Below are positions 29,559 through 38,880 of a stretch of 44,450 nucleotides of DNA, piece by piece (position 1 is the stretch's first letter; every line of letters begins with the position of its first letter). The position numbers and the translations under genes are program-made. Origin of the DNA: an uncultured Bacteroidota bacterium (GTDB lineage Bacteria > Bacteroidota > Bacteroidia > Chitinophagales > LD1); contig CAISWS010000004.1 in the NCBI GenBank assembly GCA_903889265.1, positions 1 through 44,450 of the forward strand. Reading direction: 5' to 3'. The notes under the pieces are model-generated. The model did no database searches. It had not been told where the DNA came from and saw nothing but the letters and a program-made list of their open reading frames with translations.

Positions 29559-30839
29559 TTAAATTTCAATTAATAATTCAACAGGGTCAGCGCCCAGCAA
29601 CATCTTGTGCGGGCTTTCCAAAAAGTCTTTAACGGCTACTAAAAAGCTTACCGATTCTTTTCCATCAATTATGCGGTGGTCATAACTAAGCGCTACATAC
29701 ATCATTGGGCGCACTTCAACTTTTCCGTCAATTACCATCGCCCGGTCCTGCACTTTGTGCATACCTAAAATGGCAGATTGCGGAGGGTTAATAATAGGCG
29801 TGCTCATCAGCGACCCAAAAACACCGCCGTTAGAAATGGTAAAAGTACCACCGGTCATTTCATCCATGGTCAGTTGACCGTCGCGCCCTTTAATGGCTAA
29901 TTCTTTTACCTTCTTTTCAATACCGGCCAGGGAAAGTGATTCTGCATTGCGTATAACCGGCACCACCAATCCTTTGGGTGTTGAAACTGCGATTGAAATA
30001 TCACAGTAATCGTGGTAAACAATATTACCATCCTCGATGTAAGCGTTTACCGATGGGAATTTCTCTAATGCCAGACAACATGCTTTTGCAAAAAAGCTCA
30101 TCATACCTAAGCTCACTTCGTTCTTTTTCTTAAATGCATCACCGTATTTGGCACGTATCTGGTTAATGGCAGTCATATCCACTTCGTTAAAAGTGGTAAG
30201 CATAGCGGTTGAGTTCTTCGAGTAAACAAGACGTTCAGAAACCGTCTTTCTCAACCTGCTCATTTTCTCAACGCGTTCGCCCCGGCTAAACGCTTCTTTC
30301 TGTGGCATGTTAGCCTTTGCCCTTACCGCGTTTATAGCATCTTCTTTGGTAATTCTGCCTCCTACACCAGTAGTAGTTTTTACATCCTTTGCCTTAACAT
30401 CACCTTCGCTCAAAATCTTCTCAGCAGCAGGCGATGGGGTATTGGCAGCATAACTTTGTTTTGTTTCTTCCTTCTTTTCTTCGGTTTTGGGTTTTTCTTC
30501 AACCGGTGCGGTTGTTTGCTTAACTTCAGCAGGCTTTTTTACATCAGCTTTCCTTTCAACTTTGGTTTCTTTTACTTCAGCTGCTTTGGTTTCAGCTGGT
30601 TTGGCTGCGTTTTCGTCAATGTTGCAGATAAGAGCGCCAATTTTCAGGTCCTCCCCTTCTTTGGCAACTAATTTTACCACACCTGCAATGGTTGCAGGTA
30701 TTTCCTGGCTGGCTTTATCAGTTTCCAGCTCGCAAACTGGTTGGTCAAGCTCTACGTAATCGCCATCCTTCACTAAGTACTTTGATAAAGTTACTTCTGT
30801 AATGGATTCCGCTACACTGGGCACTTTTAATTCTGTCAT
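29559..30839 (-). CDS. odhB: 2-oxoglutarate dehydrogenase E2 (dihydrolipoyllysine succinyltransferase)
   Basis: Lipoyl domain [14 protein letters not shown]3-binding motif, [23 protein letters not shown]; flanked by E1 and E3 genes. Confidence 0.96.
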   Translation of the reverse strand: MTELKVPSVAESITEVTLSKYLVKDGDYVELDQPVCELETDKASQEIPATIAGVVKLVAKEGEDLKIGALICNIDENAAKPAETKAAEVKETKVERKADVKKPAEVKQTTAPVEEKPKTEEKKEETKQSYAANTPSPAAEKILSEGDVKAKDVKTTTGVGGRITKEDAINAVRAKANMPQKEAFSRGERVEKMSRLRKTVSERLVYSKNSTAMLTTFNEVDMTAINQIRAKYGDAFKKKNEVSLGMMSFFAKACCLALEKFPSVNAYIEDGNIVYHDYCDISIAVSTPKGLVVPVIRNAESLSLAGIEKKVKELAIKGRDGQLTMDEMTGGTFTISNGGVFGSLMSTPIINPPQSAILGMHKVQDRAMVIDGKVEVRPMMYVALSYDHRIIDGKESVSFLVAVKDFLESPHKMLLGADPVELLIEI

Positions 30840-30917
30840 ATCTTTTTATTAAATGTCGTTATTCTCTATTTCTGCTTGCAATCTTTGTTTAGTCGTTCAA
30901 CATTAGGGGCCCTGCTC

Positions 30918-30969
30918 CACCTTCACCCCTCCAGAGGGGGGACATTCTTTTTCGCCTGCGAAAAAGAAT
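30918..30969. repeat. Palindromic intergenic element between odhA and odhB
   Basis: ATTCTTTTTCGC (30944-30955)/GCGAAAAAGAAT (30958-30969) perfect 12-bp arms with 2-nt loop, next to a CCCCTCCAGAGGGG palindrome and GGGGCCCTGC. Confidence 0.7.
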
Positions 30970-33674
30970 TACTCAAACGCTCTTGTTAATATTACTTCCT
31001 GCTCCTGTAAATGTACCTTTTTAAAACCGGTGGCCGTTGATGCCGAGTTTTTGCGTGCAATACCCTTCATTGGTAATTTCTCATGCAAACGGGCTAACAC
31101 AAAATACCAGGCACCCATATTTTCTGACTCCTCCTGAACCCACCAAACTTCGGCTTTTGGATACTTTTTAGCAATGGCAATCATTTTATCCTGTGGTAAA
31201 GGATACAATTGTTCAACACGTGCAATTACCACATCATCGTGCTTATCTCTTTCTTTTCTTTCCAACAGGTCGTAATAAATCTTACCACTGCAGAAAAGAA
31301 TTTTACGCACCTTTTTGCTACTTGGTTCATCAACAATCAACTCCTGAAAACCGCCTTTTAAAATATTTTCAATTGGTGATACACAGCGCGGATGGCGAAG
31401 CAACGATTTAGGGCTCATCACAATCAAAGGCTTGCGGAATGGCCAGGTCATTTGTCTTCTTAAAGCATGGAAGAAGTTCGCGGGGTCACTAATGTTTACC
31501 ACCACCATATTCATCTCGGCGCACATTTGCAAATATCTTTCCAACCTTGCGCTTGAGTGCTCTGGCCCTTGCCCCTCATAACCATGCGGCAATAAAAGTA
31601 CAAGTCCGGAACTGCGCTGCCATTTCGATTCACCCGATGCAATAAACTGGTCAATTACGGTCTGCGCCCCGTTGGCAAAGTCACCATACTGCGCTTCCCA
31701 TAAAACCAAAGCATCGGGATGAGGTAGGGTATAGCCATATTCAAAACCCAAAACTCCGTACTCGCTCAGGTGCGAATTATAAATAAAAAACCTGCCCTGC
31801 TTTTTGCCAAGGTTGCATAAACGGCAATATTCTTTATCAGTATTCTCGTCTGTTATTACTGCATGGCGCTGGGTAAAGGTTCCGCGTTTTACATCCTCAC
31901 CGCTCAAACGCACATCTTTTCCTTCCAGCAAAATTGAACCATAGGCCATTAACTCAGCAGCCGGCCAATCCAGTTTGCCCTGTTCCTGCATCAGTTTATT
32001 CCGGTCGTCCAGATATTTTTTCACCTTTTTTAATGGCACAAAACCATCCGGGTATGTATTCAGGCCATCTGCAAGCTGTTTCGCTGTTTCTTTAGAAATA
32101 AAAGTGTCGGGTGAAGAATGAAAATCCTGGATGGTTGCCTTGCGCAATTGTTGCCATGCCAGTTCGGTTTTTTGTGGTTGGTAGGGCAGTGGATTCTGCT
32201 TTACCTGGTCCAACCGTTCCTGTAAAAAATCCCAGAATTCTTTTTCCTTACGCTTGGCAATTTCCGCAGTTACCGAACCTTCATTAATCAGCTGCTCTGA
32301 ATAAATATCACGCGGGTTTTTATGTCCGTCAATCAATTTATACATCAAAGGTTGGGTATACTTAGGGTCGTCGCTTTCGTTGTGGCCGTGTTTACGGTAA
32401 CAAACCATATCCACAAAAATGTCTTTGTTGAACTTCTGGCGGTATTCAGCGGCCAGTTCGCAAACAAAAACTGTGGCTTCAATATCATCGCCGTTTACAT
32501 GCAACACCGGCGCTTCAATTGTAGCGGCAATCGACGTGCAGTAATCCGATGAACGAGCCTCATCAAAATCAGTGGTAAAACCTATCTGGTTATTGATAAC
32601 AAAATGGAAAGTGCCACCGGTGTAATAACCGTTCAGCTTGGCCATTTGCAACACCTCATAAATGATACCCTGGCCGGCCACTGCCGCATCACCATGTATC
32701 AGTATGGGTAAAATTTTATCGTAGTCAGATTTATAAATTGCGTCCGCTTTTGCCCTTGTAAACCCTTCAACAATGGGGTTTACTGCCTCCAGGTGAGATG
32801 GGTTAGGCATCAGTTTCATATAAACCGACTTGCCGTTTTCAGTTTTGTATTGCGATGAGAACCCGAGGTGATACTTAACATCCCCATCACCCATGGTAAG
32901 GTCAAAAGAAGCATTACCTTCAAACTCGTTAAAAATCTCCTCATAGGTCTTACCCATAATGTTCACCAATACATTCAAGCGGCCCCGGTGAGCCATACCA
33001 ATAACCACTTCCTCAACCCCCATATTCGAGGCCGTTTGTATTACCGCATCCAGGCCCGGTATGGTAGTTTCGCCACCTTCCAGCGAGAAACGTTTTTCGC
33101 CAATATATTTGGTTCCCAAAAACTTTTCAAATACAACGGCCTTATTTAACCGGCTCAGTATATATTCTTTCTTTTCAGGACTGTAATTAATAACCGAAGT
33201 GCCTTTTTCAATTCTTTCTCTAAAAAAGTCTACCTCTTCTTTTACGCGCAAATAGCCATATTCAAAGCCAATACTTTCGGTGTAGATTTTCTTTAGTTTG
33301 GCAATAATTTCATTCAGCGTGCCATTAGGCAAACCAATTTCAGAGCCAATAGCAAACTTTCTGTCCAGGTCTTTATCGCTCAGCCCAAAGTTTTCAAGGG
33401 CAAGGTTGGCGTGGCGGTCTTTACGGGGCTTAATGGGGTTGGTATGGGCAGTCAGGTGTCCTTTTCGTCTGTAACCATCAATCAGGGCATAAACCTTCCA
33501 CTCATCTGTTGAAGCCGTGGTTGCCTTGCCACTATAGGTAATCTGTGCAAAATCAAAGCCTTCAAAAAATTTTCTGAACTCAGGGTCAACTGAATCGGGT
33601 TTGCTTTTAAAATCACGATACAGGTTTTCCAGGTATTCAGGGGTAGCGTTAGCCAGATAGGTGTATTTATCCAT
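30969..33674 (-). CDS. odhA: 2-oxoglutarate dehydrogenase E1 component
   Basis: VVIGMAHRGRLNVLVN, PILIHGDAAVAGQGIIYEVLQ, YRKHGHNESDDPKYTQPLMY, LLLPHGYEGQGPEHSSARLERYLQ. Confidence 0.97.
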   Translation of the reverse strand: MDKYTYLANATPEYLENLYRDFKSKPDSVDPEFRKFFEGFDFAQITYSGKATTASTDEWKVYALIDGYRRKGHLTAHTNPIKPRKDRHANLALENFGLSDKDLDRKFAIGSEIGLPNGTLNEIIAKLKKIYTESIGFEYGYLRVKEEVDFFRERIEKGTSVINYSPEKKEYILSRLNKAVVFEKFLGTKYIGEKRFSLEGGETTIPGLDAVIQTASNMGVEEVVIGMAHRGRLNVLVNIMGKTYEEIFNEFEGNASFDLTMGDGDVKYHLGFSSQYKTENGKSVYMKLMPNPSHLEAVNPIVEGFTRAKADAIYKSDYDKILPILIHGDAAVAGQGIIYEVLQMAKLNGYYTGGTFHFVINNQIGFTTDFDEARSSDYCTSIAATIEAPVLHVNGDDIEATVFVCELAAEYRQKFNKDIFVDMVCYRKHGHNESDDPKYTQPLMYKLIDGHKNPRDIYSEQLINEGSVTAEIAKRKEKEFWDFLQERLDQVKQNPLPYQPQKTELAWQQLRKATIQDFHSSPDTFISKETAKQLADGLNTYPDGFVPLKKVKKYLDDRNKLMQEQGKLDWPAAELMAYGSILLEGKDVRLSGEDVKRGTFTQRHAVITDENTDKEYCRLCNLGKKQGRFFIYNSHLSEYGVLGFEYGYTLPHPDALVLWEAQYGDFANGAQTVIDQFIASGESKWQRSSGLVLLLPHGYEGQGPEHSSARLERYLQMCAEMNMVVVNISDPANFFHALRRQMTWPFRKPLIVMSPKSLLRHPRCVSPIENILKGGFQELIVDEPSSKKVRKILFCSGKIYYDLLERKERDKHDDVVIARVEQLYPLPQDKMIAIAKKYPKAEVWWVQEESENMGAWYFVLARLHEKLPMKGIARKNSASTATGFKKVHLQEQEVILTRAFE

Positions 33675-33901
33675 TTCTTAATCCAAAAATTTGAGTGCAA
33701 ACGTAATTCATAACAACAACAAGCAAAAGCAAAGGCCGTAATAACATTACCAATTAGCGTTCAAAACACACAAAAAGTAACCTTAGTTAAGGATTTTAGC
33801 GGGTCCCGGGTAAAATGTAAAAAAATCTTAAATGCCTGTTTATCTGCAATTCCGCAATAAAACAACCTCAATCACCTTAAAGTTGATTTTTTAGCTGGAT
33901 T

Positions 33902-33932
33902 TTTGGAAATAAGGGAACTAACGCTATATTTG
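33902..33932 (+). promoter_or_regulatory. Bacteroidota-type promoter of rpsT
   Basis: TTTG (33902-33905), 19-nt spacer, TATATTTG (33925-33932), 26 nt before the rpsT start. Confidence 0.75.
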
Positions 33933-33958
33933 CAGTCCTTTTTAAAAGAAATAAGAAA

Positions 33959-34213
33959 ATGGCACACCACAAATCAGCTATCAAACGTATCCGTCAAACG
34001 GCTAAAAGAAGACTTTCTAACAGGTATTATGCAAAAACTACCCGTAACGAAATACGTGACCTGAGGGCAGAAACCAAACCGGCAGAAGCTAAAAAAGCGC
34101 TTTCTCTGGTGTTCTCGTCTATCGATAAACTGGCTAAAAGAGGCTATATCCACCAAAACAAAGCAGCTAACCTTAAATCAGGTTTGGCTACTAAGGTTGC
34201 TGGTTTAAAATAA
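33959..34213 (+). CDS. rpsT: 30S ribosomal protein S20
   Basis: MAHHKSAIKRIRQTAKRRLSNRYYAKTTR...IDKLAKRGYIHQNKAANLKSGLA. Confidence 0.97.
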   Translation: MAHHKSAIKRIRQTAKRRLSNRYYAKTTRNEIRDLRAETKPAEAKKALSLVFSSIDKLAKRGYIHQNKAANLKSGLATKVAGLK

Positions 34214-34235
34214 GCCTTGCTTTATAAATTTTCAG

Positions 34236-34268
34236 AAGGCACTCTCTTTGAGGGTGCCTTTTTGTTTT
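34236..34268 (+). terminator. Rho-independent terminator of rpsT
   Basis: AAGGCACTCTC/GAGGGTGCCTT 11-bp stem (one G-T pair), 3-nt loop, then TTTTTGTTTTT. Confidence 0.9.
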
Positions 34269-34351
34269 TATTGCCTTCCGGTTAATTACGGCCGCAAAAA
34301 TTTAAACACATTAATTTTTGCCTTTAATACCAAAAATCACAATTTTTATGC

Positions 34352-35053
34352 ATGGAAGAATCGAAAGAATTTCTCTCAATCAAAAGCTGGGCCGAAGAAG
34401 ACCGTCCACGCGAAAAGCTGCTGCTCAAAGGCAAAGCCGCCCTCAGCGATGCTGAATTAATAACAATTCTTTTACGTACAGGCGTTACCGGCAACTCGGC
34501 GCTGGATATTGCCAAAAAGATACTAAACCGGGTAAACGGCGATTTAAATGAGTTAGGCAAACTATCGGTGAGCGATATTAAAAAAATGGAAAAAGGGCTG
34601 GGCGAAACCAAAGCCATTACGATAGTTGCGGCTCTTGAACTGGGCCGCAGAAGGCAGGCAAGCGAAGTGCGCGAAAAACCAGTTATTAAAAGTAGCAGCG
34701 ATTCCTTTGACTACATCTATTCAGAAGTTGCAGACTTATCGCATGAAGCCTTTTACATGCTTTACCTTAACCGCAGTAATAAGGTTGTGGCGCATAAGCT
34801 TATAAGCACTGGTGGGGTTTCAGGCACAGTAGTTGACGTTAAAATGGTTTTAAAGCACGGAATAGAAACTCTGGCAACAGCTATGGTGGCAGTACATAAT
34901 CATCCCTCCGGTAACATAAAGCCAAGCCAGGCCGATATTGAGCTTACCCGCAAAATTAAAGATGCGGGTAAACTGATAGAAATAATACTTATTGACCACC
35001 TGATTATAGGCGAAAAGAAGTATTACAGCTTTGCCGATGAAGGAATGATCTAA
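34352..35053 (+). CDS. radC: RadC family JAB-domain protein
   Basis: DRPREKLLLKGKAALSDAELITILLRTG, VAVHNHPSGNIKPSQADIELTRKIKDAGKLIEI. Confidence 0.95.
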   Translation: MEESKEFLSIKSWAEEDRPREKLLLKGKAALSDAELITILLRTGVTGNSALDIAKKILNRVNGDLNELGKLSVSDIKKMEKGLGETKAITIVAALELGRRRQASEVREKPVIKSSSDSFDYIYSEVADLSHEAFYMLYLNRSNKVVAHKLISTGGVSGTVVDVKMVLKHGIETLATAMVAVHNHPSGNIKPSQADIELTRKIKDAGKLIEIILIDHLIIGEKKYYSFADEGMI

Positions 35054-35263
35054 CAGTTATTGCCGTAACAAAAGACTGCTTACCAGGAAAAGGGTTCAGA
35101 TACCCCTCATTCCCTTTTCAGCCGTCAAAATAACGAAGGCATTGTCACAGTTTTGTAAAATTTTAAGCCCCTGGTTCTCTTTCTATATTTTTTGTGGTTT
35201 GATAATACAATCCTAATAAACTACATTAGCGCGGAAATAATAAAAGTTAACTAAATTTTTCCC

Positions 35264-37366
35264 ATGAAAAAAATCTCTACACTTGTTTTTGCATTAGCAA
35301 TGGTGGCTGGCGGATTCGCCCAAACACAAAGAACTGTATTATTTGAAATGTTTTCGGGCGAAAACTGCCCTCCATGTGCAGGAACTACACCGTATGTATA
35401 CTACTGCGTAGACAATAACCCATCAAAAGTAAAGTTGATCCATTATATGGCACCCGTGCCAACCACAGGAATGCTTTGCCAGGAAGACCCGGCTGACGAT
35501 AATACCCGCTTCAGTTACTATGCCGGCAATCAGTGGAGTACTCCATGGGGACAACAAGATGGAGCAATGTGGGATTCTACATTACTTACTAACTGGGGCA
35601 ATGACCCGGTTACCTGGTGTGCAAATCTTAATACAGGTCAGCCGGCGAGTACTTATCTTAACACCGAGTATACAGTGCCGTCTTACTTTAACATGGCGGT
35701 TTGGGACACTTTTACCAGTGGAACTACCGATTCCTTTTACGCCTCAGTAACGATTACCTGTTTTGATACACTGGGTAATGATACCTTTACTATGTTAACC
35801 CCTATGTTGCAACTTGCATTGGTGGAAAACCTGAATTATGCTGCTCCAATTGGCAACAATGGTGAGACATTTTTTGGTGATGCGGTCCGGGCAATGTATC
35901 CTTCGGCTTCAGGTACTGCATTACCTGCAGTTTGGGCAAACAAACAAACTGCTACCTATACTTTTAAGGGCAAGCTACCTTCTTACATACGCGATAAAAG
36001 CCAACTTAATTTTATTGCTTTCATACAAGATAACTCAACCTTAAAGGTAATGCAAACTGCGGGCACGTCACCTTTTACATTTAGCACAGATCTTGCCAAT
36101 GGCGGGGTTGTAGGAAATTTTGCCAATTGCAACAGCACTCAATATACCCCGGCTGTATCGCTGGTTAATGCAGGTTCTACCACCATTACTTCGTGTTCAA
36201 TCGTTGTTTCGCTTGATAATACTACACTTGATACCATCCCATGGTCAGGAAACCTGCCAGTTGCTTCAAACGCCCAGGTGACTTTGTCCCCAATCAACAT
36301 TTCGGCAGGCACGCATACTGTTAAGGTAAATCTGATTAAACCGAATAATATCGCAGATCCTAACCCAGCCAACAATTTTGGAGAGTTGAGCCTGGTAATA
36401 TCTGATTCTGCTGCTAATACTCCTATTTTTCAGGGCTTTGAAAGTGTAGTTCAGGGTGGCCAGGGCTGGGTTGCAACTGCAGGACAATCTCCTGTGTTTC
36501 AACGGACGTTAAGGAACAGTACTGGGAGCGCCGAACCATGGACTATATATACTCCCTACCACGACTCAACCTGGCGTGTGGTAAGCACCGCAGGCGATAA
36601 CTCTTCGCATAGCCTTATGCTTGATTGGTATGATAATGAGTTTAGCGCCGGCGACCCTGAGTTTATAACCGCTATTGACTATCTATATTCGCCTAGCTTC
36701 GGCCTGCCTAATGTTCCCCACGCGGTTGTGACGTTTTCACGCGCATATCAGCAAATTGACTGGTCTCAGGCAGAACAGGGTGGAACACCTAGTACTGATT
36801 CATTGTTTATTGATGTTTCAACTGACTGTGGTAATACGTGGACCAACGTTTATGCAAAGAACGGAAGTGACCTTGCTACGGCCCCTACTTATACTCTTGG
36901 GCAAAACAATCCACCGGTATTTAAACCTACTGCTGCGCAGTGGGCAACGGATTCGGCAGATTTATCTTCTTTTGTCAACAATGCTGAAGTTATCCTTAGT
37001 TTCAGAGCCTCTTCAGCGGGAACGGGTTCCGATGGTAATAACCTATACCTTGATAATATTAATATCAGTGCCCCTTATCCTGCTGGCATTGCTACACCAT
37101 CAGCTAATGTTGAGTCGGTGGAACTTTATCCTAACCCTGCTCACGACCAGGTTACCCTGAATGTTCAGCTTACGCAGGCTGCGGAAATAGTTTACAACAT
37201 TGTTGATCTGGAAGGAAAAGATGTTAGTGCTTATTATCACCAGCAGGCATTACCCGGACAGAACACTTACACCCTCAGCACAGCTTCAATGGCTTCAGGT
37301 ACTTATCTGTTGCAAATTGTTGCAGGAGGCGAAAGGTCTTCAAAATTGATTTCGGTAATGCATTAA
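35264..37366 (+). CDS. Secreted Omp28-related (thioredoxin-like CPPC) protein with T9SS type A sorting domain
   Basis: Signal peptide; VLFEMFSGENCPPCAGTTPYVYY; C-terminal ESVELYPNPAHDQVTLNVQL...GTYLLQIVAGGERSSKLISV. Confidence 0.85.
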   Translation: MKKISTLVFALAMVAGGFAQTQRTVLFEMFSGENCPPCAGTTPYVYYCVDNNPSKVKLIHYMAPVPTTGMLCQEDPADDNTRFSYYAGNQWSTPWGQQDGAMWDSTLLTNWGNDPVTWCANLNTGQPASTYLNTEYTVPSYFNMAVWDTFTSGTTDSFYASVTITCFDTLGNDTFTMLTPMLQLALVENLNYAAPIGNNGETFFGDAVRAMYPSASGTALPAVWANKQTATYTFKGKLPSYIRDKSQLNFIAFIQDNSTLKVMQTAGTSPFTFSTDLANGGVVGNFANCNSTQYTPAVSLVNAGSTTITSCSIVVSLDNTTLDTIPWSGNLPVASNAQVTLSPINISAGTHTVKVNLIKPNNIADPNPANNFGELSLVISDSAANTPIFQGFESVVQGGQGWVATAGQSPVFQRTLRNSTGSAEPWTIYTPYHDSTWRVVSTAGDNSSHSLMLDWYDNEFSAGDPEFITAIDYLYSPSFGLPNVPHAVVTFSRAYQQIDWSQAEQGGTPSTDSLFIDVSTDCGNTWTNVYAKNGSDLATAPTYTLGQNNPPVFKPTAAQWATDSADLSSFVNNAEVILSFRASSAGTGSDGNNLYLDNINISAPYPAGIATPSANVESVELYPNPAHDQVTLNVQLTQAAEIVYNIVDLEGKDVSAYYHQQALPGQNTYTLSTASMASGTYLLQIVAGGERSSKLISVMH

Positions 37367-37394
37367 TACGCGGTTAATCTTTTAAAAACACAGT

Positions 37395-38135
37395 ATGAAA
37401 TACTTTATAGTTGCATTAGCCATTTTATGTTCGCTGGGTGGATTTGAAAGATTGAGCGCCCAGGCCTTGCGCATTAGTCCCAGCGATACAGTTATTTATA
37501 CTGCTTCATTGAACAGTTTTAATACGGCTTCAAGCGGTGTGGCTCAGTTCTGCAGTATCGTAAACAACTCCGGGCAAAACGACACGGTTTGCTGGAAAAT
37601 AGCGCAACTGACTATGAACCAGGGCTGGCAAAGCATGTCGTTGTGCGACCCTCACCAATGCTATCTGTTTTATGGTAATGTAACAAACGGTTCAACGCAT
37701 CAATATGCTTTGGCAGCCGATTCCGGCTCAAGTGTTGATGTTACCAGCACACCACAATGCGTGGCTGATACCGGATACATGCAGGCTTTATTCTGGTTAA
37801 AGCACGACAGCGCGGCTTCTGCAACACATCTGATTTATATGCCCATTTACACCGGCTCATGTTCCAATGCAATTCAACAGGTGCAAGAGAATCAGTTAAA
37901 AGTTTACCCTGTACCTGCAATTAATAATTTTACTGTTGAAGGCCTGCAAAATGCAACTAATGTTCAGCTTTCGGTTTACGACATATTAGGTAACGCGGTG
38001 TTGCGCAAAAGCATCGCTCAGCCTGCCAATAGCGTTACTATCAGTACCGATGGTTTAACCAACGGGGTATATATTCTTTCCGTTGAAAGTGATGGAGTTA
38101 AACTACTTACCCGCCGTATCCAAAAAGTGGATTAA
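37395..38135 (+). CDS. Small secreted cysteine-containing protein with T9SS type A sorting domain
   Basis: Signal peptide; LKVYPVPAINNFTVEGLQ...YDILGNAVLRKSI...GVYILSVESDGVKLLTRRIQK. Confidence 0.85.
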   Translation: MKYFIVALAILCSLGGFERLSAQALRISPSDTVIYTASLNSFNTASSGVAQFCSIVNNSGQNDTVCWKIAQLTMNQGWQSMSLCDPHQCYLFYGNVTNGSTHQYALAADSGSSVDVTSTPQCVADTGYMQALFWLKHDSAASATHLIYMPIYTGSCSNAIQQVQENQLKVYPVPAINNFTVEGLQNATNVQLSVYDILGNAVLRKSIAQPANSVTISTDGLTNGVYILSVESDGVKLLTRRIQKVD

Positions 38136-38143
38136 AAGATTGG

Positions 38144-38204
38144 AACAATTATAAAAACAGAAGAGGGGCCGGATTAAGGCCCCTCTTCTGTTTTTATAAT
38201 TGTT
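38144..38204. terminator. Bidirectional terminator between convergent genes
   Basis: 27-bp perfect inverted repeat AACAATTATAAAAACAGAAGAGGGGCC (38144-38170)/GGCCCCTCTTCTGTTTTTATAATTGTT (38178-38204), 7-nt loop; U-rich on both strands. Confidence 0.95.
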
Positions 38205-38220
38205 GTTTAAAGCTCAGTAT

Positions 38221-38754
38221 CTATTTTGATGCCGCACCTAATTTCTGCAGCTCTTCCTCCAGTACAAACTCATCTCCCTCCACATAACCCGAATGGGTAG
38301 ATATAATTTTGCCTGTGGCATCTACAACAACAGTAAACGGCACGCTTTGAATATTTAATGCCCTTTTCAAATCCTGGTTCATATCCAGCAGCACCTCATA
38401 AGTCCATCTCTGGCTTTCTACATAAGGTTTTACCTTACCGGCACTTCTCGAATCATCAATGGAAACAGCCACAACCTGCACGTTATATTTTTTCTGCCAT
38501 TCTTCATATAACTCCGATACATTAGTCAGTTCCTTTTTACATGGTATACACCAGGTAGCCCAAAAGCTAAGTACGGTTACCTTCCCCGATTTTCCGTAAT
38601 CAGAAACATTTATCCTTTTGCCATCCACATTATTCAAGCTCACCTCGGGCAATCTCTGTTCACCCAAAACTTTTTCTAAACCTTTCTTAGGCTCCTGTGA
38701 CTGAGCAAAAAAACCAGCGCCAATAAGGATAATCATTAAACCTATTCTCTTCAT
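38221..38754 (-). CDS. TlpA-family thioredoxin-like protein
   Basis: Signal peptide; VTVLSFWATWCIPCKKELTNVSELY, IQSVPFTVVVDATGKI. Confidence 0.93.
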   Translation of the reverse strand: MKRIGLMIILIGAGFFAQSQEPKKGLEKVLGEQRLPEVSLNNVDGKRINVSDYGKSGKVTVLSFWATWCIPCKKELTNVSELYEEWQKKYNVQVVAVSIDDSRSAGKVKPYVESQRWTYEVLLDMNQDLKRALNIQSVPFTVVVDATGKIISTHSGYVEGDEFVLEEELQKLGAASK

Positions 38755-38828
38755 ATTTCTATATTTATAAGCCCGGGCTTTCTGTCTTTATTTCATAAAA
38801 CAATTAACTATCCAAATCTAAACCATAT

Positions 38829-38858
38829 TTTGAATAAAGCTACATTCGAATAAATTTG
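38829..38858 (+). promoter_or_regulatory. Bacteroidota-type promoter upstream of 38881
   Basis: TTTG (38829-38832), 18-nt spacer, TAAATTTG (38851-38858). Confidence 0.65.
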
Positions 38859-38880
38859 CAGCCTTTACCTATATAACCTG

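Noticed and set aside
35087-35119. GAAAAGGG/CCCTTTTC inverted repeat after radC
   Set aside because: 8-bp arms with a long loop and no clear U tract; not enough for a terminator call.
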